NCBI GenBank assembly: GCA_964542875.1
Contig: CAZIWA010000083.1
Location: forward strand, 1 to 24,270
DNA: 24,270 bases
Direction of reading: 5' to 3'
Origin: CAZGOM01 sp964542875
GTDB lineage: Bacteria > Planctomycetota > Phycisphaerae > Phycisphaerales > Phycisphaeraceae
Each line of letters starts with the position of its first letter. The first letter of the stretch is position 1. Position numbers and translations under genes: made by a program. This document shows positions 7,673 to 14,903 of this stretch, in pieces. The notes under the pieces were generated by a model. The model was not told where the DNA came from and searched no databases. It saw only the letters and a program-made list of their open reading frames with translations.

Positions 7673-8140
7673 TTACTTGTTAAACGACTTGAGCGCATCG
7701 CTCGCGGCGTCTTTCACCGCACCACCCACATCGCTGGCTTCATTCACAGCCTTGTCGAACGCGGCCTTGGCGCTTGCGCCCAGTTTGTCCAACTGGCCGT
7801 CTTCCTTCACGCCGTCGTTCTTAGCCGTCACCAAGGCGGCTTTGAGTTTCGAAAGCTCTTCTTCCGCCGGCTTCAGGGATGCCTGAATTTTGGTCTTGGT
7901 CGAGTCGGTCGCCTTCGCAGCCTGCGCCTTGAGCGCATCGATCTGCTTCTCGCTGGCGGCAACGAATTCTTCATACTTCTTCACCGTCGCGGCCTGGGCT
8001 TCCGTCAGCTTCGCCTTTGTCGACGAGTCTTGCGCCGCCGGGCCCGGACCGGCTTTGGGCGCTTCGGGCTTCTTTTCATCGCACCCGGCAAACGCACTCA
8101 GGGCCCCAACCAACGCCAATGCAATAAGACTACGGTTCAT
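7673..8140 (-). CDS. Small Ala/Lys-rich coiled-coil lipoprotein
   Basis: A 155-residue lipoprotein. The signal MNRSLIALALVGALSAFAGC has the lipobox FAGC with the lipidated Cys at residue 20; Asp follows at +2, which in E. coli would favour inner-membrane retention (the rule is untested in planctomycetes). The mature part is a short Pro/Gly linker and then long amphipathic helices rich in Ala, Lys and Glu (about residues 40-125), suggestive of coiled coil, ending in AFDKAVNEASDVGGAVKDAA, which resembles apolipoprotein/LEA-like repeats. The ATG at 8140 has GGAG 8 bases upstream; the longer frame to 8194 lacks support. It is monocistronic, with a terminator at 7612-7642. Its role is unknown, perhaps structural in the envelope. 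Confidence 0.85.
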   Translation of the reverse strand: MNRSLIALALVGALSAFAGCDEKKPEAPKAGPGPAAQDSSTKAKLTEAQAATVKKYEEFVAASEKQIDALKAQAAKATDSTKTKIQASLKPAEEELSKLKAALVTAKNDGVKEDGQLDKLGASAKAAFDKAVNEASDVGGAVKDAASDALKSFNK

Positions 8141-8182
8141 ATCACTCACTCCAGTATTGAGAAAGGTTTTGGAACGGCACCC

Positions 8183-8188
8183 AGTATA
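8183..8188 (-). promoter_or_regulatory. Possible -10 box for the small lipoprotein
   Basis: On the minus strand TATACT is a good sigma70-type -10 match, 42 bases before the ATG at 8140. I see no matching -35 box at the usual distance. It lies in the 127-bp divergent region shared with the TMTC-like gene at 8268. Confidence 0.3.
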
Positions 8189-8267
8189 GGGCAATGCGAA
8201 AGCTCTGGGTTATCATCCTCAGGGTCAGCGCCTCGCCTTTTGAAATCCAATCGATAAACCGAGTCCC

Positions 8268-10169
8268 ATGACGCAACTCTCCCCGCCAATCAGCACGCCC
8301 TCCGCCGGCCCGGACCCCACACGCCGGCTCGTGCTCTACCTGCTCGTTGCCGCGATGGCGATCGTCGCCCACTTTCCCATCATCTACAACCAGTTCGTCA
8401 GCTTCGACGACAAGGCTTACATCGTCGACAACCAGATGGTGGAACAGGGCTTAAACCCCGCCACCATCAAATGGGCGCTTACCGCGCACGTGGTGGCCAA
8501 CTGGCACCCCGTCACCATGCTCTCCCACCTGGTTGATGGCGCCTTGTTCGGCTTGAATCCCGCGGGCCATCACGCCATGTCGCTCCTGCTCCATGCGGTC
8601 AATGCAGTGCTACTTGCGCTGGTGCTCAACCGCTTCACCGGTTCGTTTTATCGGTCCATCGCTGTCGCGCTTCTCTTTGCCGTCCATCCCATCCACGTTG
8701 AATCCATTGCCTGGGCCTCTGAGCGCAAGGACACGCTCTCATTCGCTTTCGCCATGCTCACCCTGCTGGCTTACAAGGGCTGGCTGGAAGCCCGGGCCGA
8801 GCTTGGCTGGAAGCACGCGCGCGCCCTCGGGCGCTATGCCATGCTGCTGGGGTTTTATCTCCTTGCCCTCTTGAGCAAGCCCACCGTAGTCACCCTGCCG
8901 GCCCTCCTGCTCCTGCTGGACTTCTGGCCCCTGCGCCGCGTCGGCGGCTCTGATTCCCTCCGCACCGACATCGCCGCCTACCTGCGCGCCCTCCCCAGCC
9001 TGATCTTCGAAAAGCTTCCCATTTTCATCCTCACCCTGGCTGCCTCCGTCACCGTCTTCCTCGTTCAGCGAAGCAGCGCCGCAGTCGTCGATATCTCCGG
9101 CCTCCCTTTTCCCGCGCGATTGGCCAACTCCATCTTTGCCTACATCCGATACGTCGCCAAGCTCTTTTTCCCCTACGACCTCACCATCATGTACCCCCAC
9201 CCCAGTTGGTGGCCCGCGTCATACATTGCCGGTTCGGCAATCGCCCTCATCCTTCTCACCGCCTTCATCATCTGGGCAAGCTTCCGCTGCAACCGCCGCT
9301 ACCTCATCGTCGGCTGGCTCTGGTTCCTGGGCGTCATGGTTCCCATGATCGGCATCATCCAGGTCGGCCAGCAATCCATGGCGGATCGCTACGCCTACAT
9401 CACCTTCCCCGGCCTCTACATCCTCATCGTCTGGGCCGCCGCCGACCTCCTCTCCCGATTCAAATCCGCCTCTGCCGGCCCCGCCCTTTTAGCCTGCGCC
9501 GTCATCCCTCTGGCCCTCCTGGCAAACATCCAGAGCCGCTACTGGGCCAACAGCCAAACCCTCTTCACCCGCGCCATCAGCGTCACCGGCCCCAACCCCT
9601 TCGCCCAATGCTCGCTCGCCAATGAACTCTCCCGCCAGGGCCGCTTCGCGGACGCCATCCCCCACTACCAGGAAACCATCCGCCTGGAGCCCACCTACGC
9701 CGAAGCCTGGGGCGGATACGGCACCGCCCTCTACAGCCTCGGCCAGACCGAGTTGGCCGAGCAAGCCTTTGAAAAATCCCTCTCCCTCAACGCCACCCTC
9801 ATCGAGCCCCGTCTCAACATCGCCCGTATCTACATGCAAAAGCACCAGGACGCCCAGGCCGAAGCCGTCCTCACCAAGCTTGCGACCGACAAACCTGACG
9901 TCCCGGAAACCTATTTCATCATGGGCCAGTTGCGCTCCCGTCAGGGCAACCTTCCCAACGCCCTGGCCTTCTTCGATCTGGCCATTGCTAAAAACCCCGG
10001 CTACGCCGACGCCTACAACAGCCGAGGCACCGTCAAAGCCCGCATGGGCAACATTCCCGCCGCCTATGAAGACTTCGCCCGGGCCGTACAGCTTCAGCCG
10101 GACATGGTCGTCGCCCAGGAAAACCTTCAGAAAGCCAAGTCTTACCTCCAGGGCCCCGCCCCTAAATAA
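8268..10169 (+). CDS. TMTC-like GT-C membrane protein with TPR tail (paralog A)
   Basis: A 633-residue polytopic membrane protein. After a cytoplasmic tail and a first membrane helix (about 21-40) comes VSFDDKAYIVDN with the paired acidic residues Asp47-Asp48, placed like the catalytic Asp of GT-C glycosyltransferases that use lipid-linked sugars. HPIHVESIAWASERKD follows a few helices later, then further hydrophobic segments to about residue 430 including GWLWFLGVMVPMIG and SMADRYAYI. From about 440 to the end are around five TPR units (for example GRFADAIPHYQETIRLEP). The layout matches eukaryotic TMTC1-4 protein O-mannosyltransferases; bacterial members are numerous but largely uncharacterised. 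It may transfer sugar to secreted proteins or act in exopolysaccharide assembly (inference). A near neighbour paralog starts 11 bases after its stop. Confidence 0.87.
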   Translation: MTQLSPPISTPSAGPDPTRRLVLYLLVAAMAIVAHFPIIYNQFVSFDDKAYIVDNQMVEQGLNPATIKWALTAHVVANWHPVTMLSHLVDGALFGLNPAGHHAMSLLLHAVNAVLLALVLNRFTGSFYRSIAVALLFAVHPIHVESIAWASERKDTLSFAFAMLTLLAYKGWLEARAELGWKHARALGRYAMLLGFYLLALLSKPTVVTLPALLLLLDFWPLRRVGGSDSLRTDIAAYLRALPSLIFEKLPIFILTLAASVTVFLVQRSSAAVVDISGLPFPARLANSIFAYIRYVAKLFFPYDLTIMYPHPSWWPASYIAGSAIALILLTAFIIWASFRCNRRYLIVGWLWFLGVMVPMIGIIQVGQQSMADRYAYITFPGLYILIVWAAADLLSRFKSASAGPALLACAVIPLALLANIQSRYWANSQTLFTRAISVTGPNPFAQCSLANELSRQGRFADAIPHYQETIRLEPTYAEAWGGYGTALYSLGQTELAEQAFEKSLSLNATLIEPRLNIARIYMQKHQDAQAEAVLTKLATDKPDVPETYFIMGQLRSRQGNLPNALAFFDLAIAKNPGYADAYNSRGTVKARMGNIPAAYEDFARAVQLQPDMVVAQENLQKAKSYLQGPAPK

Positions 10170-10180
10170 CGGCCCCGCGT

Positions 10181-11896
10181 ATGAGCACCCAGGCCCCCAT
10201 CACTGACTTTAAAAACCTCAGCCAGCCACCTTGGCCGCGGTGGTTTCCATTTGTTCTCCTGGGGTTGGCGGTCGTTCTCGCTTACGCCCGCATCATTTTC
10301 AACGACTTCATCCGCTACGACGACCTCCCCTACATCGTCGACAACCCCCATGTCCTCCAGGGCCTCACGCTCAACACCATCCGCTGGGCCTTCAGTTCCG
10401 TTGTCGTCGCCAACTGGCACCCCGTCACCATGCTCTCTCATTTGCTGGATGTCACGCTCTTTGGCGTAAACCCGGCCGGCCATCACGCCGTTGCCCTCCT
10501 CCTCCATGCCTTAAACGCCATCCTTCTTTATCTGGCCTTAAGCCGGCTCACCGGCGCACCCGTCAGGTCTCTGATCGTCGCTCTTTTGTTTGCCACTCAC
10601 CCCATCCATGTGGAATCCGTCGCCTGGGCCTCCCAGCGAAAGGACCTCCTCTCCTTCGCCTTCGCCATGCTCACCCTGCTGGCTTACAAAAACTGGCTCG
10701 ATCGCCGCACCCTTGCCCGCTATGCGCTCCTGTTCATCGCCTACGCCATGGCCTTCATGAGCAAGCCCACCGTCATCACCCTTCCCCTGGCTCTTTTGCT
10801 TCTGGACTCCTGGCCCTTAAACCGCGCCGCCGCCCCTGACTCATCTGGCGCGTCAAGCTTCGCCGACGCCGTCAAGCGGTACTTCAAAGCCCTTCCCTCA
10901 CTTACATGGGAAAAGGCGCCTCTCCTGGCCATCAGCGTCGCCGGTTCCGTTCTTGTCTACCAAATCCAGGGCGTGGCGATGGCGATGGTTTCAAACACCA
11001 ACGTCCCCATATCCGCGCGCCTGGCCAACGCCGCATTTGCCTACGTCCGCTATCTCGGCAAACTCGCCTTCCCCTTTAATCTTTCACTCGTCTACCCCCA
11101 CCCCATCTGGTGGCCTGCCGGATACATCGTTGCCTCCAGCCTGGCCCTTGCGGCCCTCACCGCGCTCTTGTTTTACCTCGCCAACCGCTTTGATAAGCGC
11201 TATCTCCCCGTTGGCTGGCTCTGGTTCCTGGGCGTCATGGTTCCCATGATCGGCGTCATCCAGGTGGGCACCCAATCCATGGCGGATCGCTACGCCTACA
11301 TCCCCTTCCTTGGCCTTTACATCATTCTCGTCTGGGGCATCGCCGACGCCGTAAACGCGCTCCGCCTTCAACTCGCACGCAACATCCAGGTCCTCTCCCT
11401 CACCGCCCTTTTCGTACTCCTCATTGCACTCACCGGCTTGCAAACCAGCCATTGGAAAAACACCAACGCCGTCATGGCCCACGCCCTCGACGTCACCACC
11501 GGTAACAGCGTTGCCCAGTTTGCCCTTGCCAACGCCCTGAATCACCAGCAACGCTTCCAGGAAGCAGTCCCCCACTTTAAGGAAGCCCTTCGCCTGGAGC
11601 CCACCTACACCGACGCCTACGTCAATCTCGGCACCGCCTACCTCAACTTAAACCAGCTCGACGACGCCCAGGCCATGTATGAAAAGGCCCTCGCTCAGGC
11701 CCCCGACATGCCCGAGCCCCGCCTGAACCTCGCCCTCGTCCTCAACAAACGCGGCATCGCCCAGGCTATCGCCGGCAACCTCCCCGCCGCCCGTGACCTC
11801 TTCGCCCGCGCCCTCTCGTTAAACCCCGACCTCGTCGAGGCCAAAGACAACCTCGCCCGCGCTGACGCCTATCTTCAAAAACCCTCACCGCAATAA
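10181..11896 (+). CDS. TMTC-like GT-C membrane protein with TPR tail (paralog B)
   Basis: A 571-residue paralog of the preceding protein, with the same order of parts: a membrane helix (about 21-40), IRYDDLPYIVDN with Asp47-Asp48, HPIHVESVAWASQRKD, hydrophobic segments, GWLWFLGVMVPMIG, SMADRYAYIPF, and a shorter TPR tail (roughly three units from about 445). The 62 residues fewer than paralog A come mostly from the TPR region. It starts 11 bases after paralog A's stop with no strong Shine-Dalgarno site, so co-transcription and perhaps translational coupling are likely. DNA identity with A is locally complete (42 bp at 9312-9353 versus 11213-11254), indicating tandem duplication or gene conversion. 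A function in sugar transfer at the membrane is inferred from fold only. Confidence 0.87.
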   Translation: MSTQAPITDFKNLSQPPWPRWFPFVLLGLAVVLAYARIIFNDFIRYDDLPYIVDNPHVLQGLTLNTIRWAFSSVVVANWHPVTMLSHLLDVTLFGVNPAGHHAVALLLHALNAILLYLALSRLTGAPVRSLIVALLFATHPIHVESVAWASQRKDLLSFAFAMLTLLAYKNWLDRRTLARYALLFIAYAMAFMSKPTVITLPLALLLLDSWPLNRAAAPDSSGASSFADAVKRYFKALPSLTWEKAPLLAISVAGSVLVYQIQGVAMAMVSNTNVPISARLANAAFAYVRYLGKLAFPFNLSLVYPHPIWWPAGYIVASSLALAALTALLFYLANRFDKRYLPVGWLWFLGVMVPMIGVIQVGTQSMADRYAYIPFLGLYIILVWGIADAVNALRLQLARNIQVLSLTALFVLLIALTGLQTSHWKNTNAVMAHALDVTTGNSVAQFALANALNHQQRFQEAVPHFKEALRLEPTYTDAYVNLGTAYLNLNQLDDAQAMYEKALAQAPDMPEPRLNLALVLNKRGIAQAIAGNLPAARDLFARALSLNPDLVEAKDNLARADAYLQKPSPQ

Positions 11897-11903
11897 ACAC
11901 CCA

Positions 11904-11965
11904 GCCCCGACAGGGGCGAAAGCACGTAACCGTGGGTCAGCGAGTCTTCGAGCGCAGCCCACGGT
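11904..11965 (+). repeat. CCCCGGG-type double-hairpin spacer element, copy 2
   Basis: It has the same architecture as 6950-7011. A small hairpin GCCCC-GACA-GGGGC (11904-11917), the linker GAAAGCACGTA (compare TATCAGCATGTAG) and then ACCGTGGG (11929-11936) pairing with CCCACGGT (11958-11965). The outer stem sequence differs between copies while pairing is kept, so structure rather than sequence appears conserved. It begins 7 bases after the stop of paralog B. Confidence 0.7.
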
Positions 11966-11991
11966 ACCAGTCGTTCTTGAAGTGTCTTCCT

Positions 11992-12022
11992 TCTTTCTGC
12001 GACCTCGATGGTCGCAGAAAGA
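11992..12022. terminator. Perfect 13-bp hairpin, possible terminator
   Basis: TCTTTCTGCGACC (11992-12004) pairs exactly with GGTCGCAGAAAGA (12010-12022) around the 5-base loop TCGAT. It lies 95 bases after the paralog B stop. No run of T follows, so it is not a textbook intrinsic terminator; it could end transcription in another way, stabilise the mRNA, or be part of the neighbouring repeat element. The remainder of the spacer up to 12209 shows no gene. Confidence 0.5.
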
Positions 12023-12209
12023 CCTCTCCCTCACCCCCTCCCCCGCCCAGTATCGAATTTAACAATCCTGCACCCGGTAATGACAAACTCAATCCCTTCA
12101 TTCCCGAGTAACCTCAAAACCTCCCGCCGACACCCACCCAAAAAACTGATATACCAAGGAACCTTCCTCCTTTTAGTTGCATCTAACAAAGACCCATTGG
12201 AGATCATCT

Positions 12210-14840
12210 GTGACCCATAAACCTCTGTCCATTCTCCTCGCCGCCCTCACCGCCACCGCGCTTGTCGCCGGCTGTGCTTCCTCGTCACCCCAGGCCCACG
12301 CGCAGGAAGCCAACACCCCTGCCACGCTCTCCAAGGCCAAGTTCCCCGCCCCCCCGACTGACTACATCCCCGAACAATTCCCCGTCTCGCTTCCCCCCGC
12401 CGACAAAGGCCCCGCCCCGGCCAATGTCAGCACCGTTGTGGACGTCGCCGTCGCCGGCCCCAGCGCCGCAGACGACGTCACCGTGGCCGCAAAGCAGGCC
12501 GCAAGCTGCGTCATCGTCACCACCGCCCAGCCCGGCCCTTACGAAACCATGGCGGCCGCTGAACTCGCACAGTACATCGGCATCATGACCGGCCAGACCC
12601 TCAAAGTCGTCGGCCCTGATTCCCCCGACGCCAAATCCGCCAAGGCCCACATCTACCTCGGCGCCGCCGCCATCGCCGCAAAGCCCCAGCTCACCGCCCG
12701 CCTCAACGCCGCCGCCAAGCCCAGCCCCACCCTCCGCGCCGATGCCATCACCCTCCTGCGCGAAGGCAGCAGCATCTACGTCGCAGGCAACAACGACGAA
12801 TCCCACTACTTTGCCGCCGCTTACCTCCTGAACCTCTGGGGCGTCCGCTGGTACCTCCCCACCGAAATCGGCGAATGCGTCCCCGACGTGGGCACCCTGA
12901 AAGTCGGCAAGCTTGATGTCAGCTACGGCTCCCCGTTTGAAGCCCGCCAATACTGGATCGCCTGGGTCGGCGATTACAACGGCTACAAGGAATTCGTCCG
13001 CCGCAATTTCTTCAACACCGTCGGCGTGCCCAACGGCCACGCCCTCGACACATACATCAAGGAAATCATCCCCCCGGGCAAGACCGGCATGAACATCCCC
13101 ATCTCCGATCCCAACACCGCATCCCACGTGGCGAAAAAGGTGGCCGACACCTACGCCAAGGGCAAGGATGTGATGATGGGGATGGAAGACGGCACATACA
13201 CCAGCGAGTACAAACGCGACAGCGAACTGGCCGCCAACCTCACCGGCAAGTACTTCCAGCTCAAAGAGCTTACCGACCCCTTCATGACCTTCTACAACGC
13301 CCTGGGTGGCGCTCTGCTCAAGGAATATCCCAACAGCAAGGCCAAAATCGGCTTCCTGGCCTACTCCAACATCACCATCCCGCCCCAGCGCAAGACGACC
13401 GGCGCCAAAAACCTCGTCGCCTACCTGGCCCCCATCGACATCGATCCCACCCACGGTATGGACGATGTCCGATCCCCCGCCAGGCAGGAATACCGCGACA
13501 TGATGTACAAGTGGTCACAGGTCATGCAAGGCCGCATCGTCATCTATGACTACGACCAAAGCATGCTCGTCTGGCGCGACATCCCCAACCCCTCCCACAT
13601 GGCCTTCGCCCAGGACGTCAAGCACTATAAAAACGCAGGCATCCTCGGCATCGCCACCGAAAGCCGAAACGCCATCGGCACCATCTTCACCAACCTTTAC
13701 TTCCGCGGCCAGCTGATGTGGAACCCCGACGCCAGCATCCGCGACCTCCAGGCCGACTTCTACACCCGCTTCTACGGCCCCGCCGCCGCACCCATGGCGG
13801 ACTTCTGGAACCTCAGCAACCAAGCCTGGGAAGACACCCTCTCCACCGAACATGAATTCTTCGTCGCCCCCTCCGTCTACACTCCCGGCGTCGTCGAAGC
13901 CCTCGGCAAACACCTCGCCAGGGCCGAAAGCGCGGTCGCATCCATCAAATCCAAACCCACGCCCTCGCGCCTGGAAAAGCAATACCTTGATCGCCTCAAG
14001 TTCGCCCGCCTCCAGTACGGCATCATCTCAAACTACATGGCCATGGTTGAAAATGGCGCCACCAGGGGCGACTACAAAGCCGCCGTCGCTGCTGGCAGGC
14101 AAGCCTTGAAAATCCGTGAAGAAATGACCGCCATGAACGGCACCTTCACCACCACCAAGCTTGAGTCCGGCGACGCCTGGTTCCCCGGTGAAGTCGCCCT
14201 CTGGGAAGCCATACAGTCTCTCACCGACGGCACCAAGGGCCGCCTGGTCACCCAGACGCCCCTTGAATGGGCCTTCCGCCGCGACCCCTTTGATACCGGC
14301 TACGCCCGCGGCCTGGGCAACGCACTCCCGAACCTCACCTTCTACAACGCCAACAAGGACAAATACGGCCCTCAGGCGCGTGTCAGCCAGCTCCCCGCGG
14401 ACAACACCGCCTACCGCTCCGCCGTCCTGCGCGACTACCCCACCACCCAGTGGGAAATGGTCCGCACTGACATCTACCCCCAGGCCCAGGGCATCCTTCA
14501 TCCGGATTACCAGAGCTTCACCGGCTACATGTGGTATCAGACCGACGTGGAAATCTCCGCCGCCGATGCAGGCAAGAACATCCACATCATGTTCCCCGGC
14601 CTCTTTTGCGAATGCTGGCTCTACGTCAACGGCAATCTCGTGGCCTACCGCCCGCAGAGTGCCATCTGGTGGCTCAACGACTACAAGTTCAACTGGGACG
14701 TCGACCTCGTTGAAAACCTCAAGCCCGGCAAAAACAAAATCATCCTCCGCGCCAACAACACCCACCACGTCGGCGGCATCTTCCGCCGCCCCTTCCTCTA
14801 CCAACCCACCAACCAGGTCCCTACACCCCCGGCAAAATAA
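12210..14840 (+). CDS. DUF4838 domain lipoprotein (putative carbohydrate-active)
   Basis: An 876-residue lipoprotein. GTG at 12210 is chosen over an in-frame TTG at 12177: GGAG lies 7 bases upstream and it starts the signal MTHKPLSILLAALTATALVAGC, with lipobox LVAGC and lipidated Cys22. A linker rich in Ala and Pro follows. Residues about 100-240 resemble the N-terminal domain seen before GH67/GH20-like barrels (MAAAELAQYIGIMTGQ, GVRWYLPTEIGE). The DUF4838-type core has GMEDGTY near residue 326 and LMWNPDASI...YGPAAAPM, matching the protein at 1593-4019. A C-terminal beta-sandwich (YMWYQTDVEIS, CWLYVNGNLVAY) resembles GH2/galactose-binding domains. It is expected on an envelope membrane. Its nearest neighbours are the TMTC-like pair upstream and the propeller-like protein 63 bases downstream. 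Substrate unknown. Confidence 0.87.
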   Translation: MTHKPLSILLAALTATALVAGCASSSPQAHAQEANTPATLSKAKFPAPPTDYIPEQFPVSLPPADKGPAPANVSTVVDVAVAGPSAADDVTVAAKQAASCVIVTTAQPGPYETMAAAELAQYIGIMTGQTLKVVGPDSPDAKSAKAHIYLGAAAIAAKPQLTARLNAAAKPSPTLRADAITLLREGSSIYVAGNNDESHYFAAAYLLNLWGVRWYLPTEIGECVPDVGTLKVGKLDVSYGSPFEARQYWIAWVGDYNGYKEFVRRNFFNTVGVPNGHALDTYIKEIIPPGKTGMNIPISDPNTASHVAKKVADTYAKGKDVMMGMEDGTYTSEYKRDSELAANLTGKYFQLKELTDPFMTFYNALGGALLKEYPNSKAKIGFLAYSNITIPPQRKTTGAKNLVAYLAPIDIDPTHGMDDVRSPARQEYRDMMYKWSQVMQGRIVIYDYDQSMLVWRDIPNPSHMAFAQDVKHYKNAGILGIATESRNAIGTIFTNLYFRGQLMWNPDASIRDLQADFYTRFYGPAAAPMADFWNLSNQAWEDTLSTEHEFFVAPSVYTPGVVEALGKHLARAESAVASIKSKPTPSRLEKQYLDRLKFARLQYGIISNYMAMVENGATRGDYKAAVAAGRQALKIREEMTAMNGTFTTTKLESGDAWFPGEVALWEAIQSLTDGTKGRLVTQTPLEWAFRRDPFDTGYARGLGNALPNLTFYNANKDKYGPQARVSQLPADNTAYRSAVLRDYPTTQWEMVRTDIYPQAQGILHPDYQSFTGYMWYQTDVEISAADAGKNIHIMFPGLFCECWLYVNGNLVAYRPQSAIWWLNDYKFNWDVDLVENLKPGKNKIILRANNTHHVGGIFRRPFLYQPTNQVPTPPAK

Positions 14841-14855
14841 CCGATTCCTAATCTT

Positions 14856-14895
14856 CTCCGACCAGACCCGAGCCCCTAGACCCCAGCCCCTTCTG
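14856..14895 (+). repeat. GACCAGACCC / GACCCC spacer motif, copy 2
   Basis: CTCCGACCAGACCC at 14856-14869 is identical to 1491-1504, and is followed by CTAGACCCCAGCCCC, an imperfect tandem of AGACCC units. It fills most of the 63-bp spacer between two plus-strand genes and leaves no Shine-Dalgarno site before the next ATG at 14904. Confidence 0.6.
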
Positions 14896-14903
14896 CTGTT
14901 GCC

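Noticed and set aside
12285..13454. A 389-codon minus-strand frame within the DUF4838 lipoprotein gene
   Set aside because: Gly/Val/Asp-rich shadow of a well-supported gene with lipobox and family motifs.
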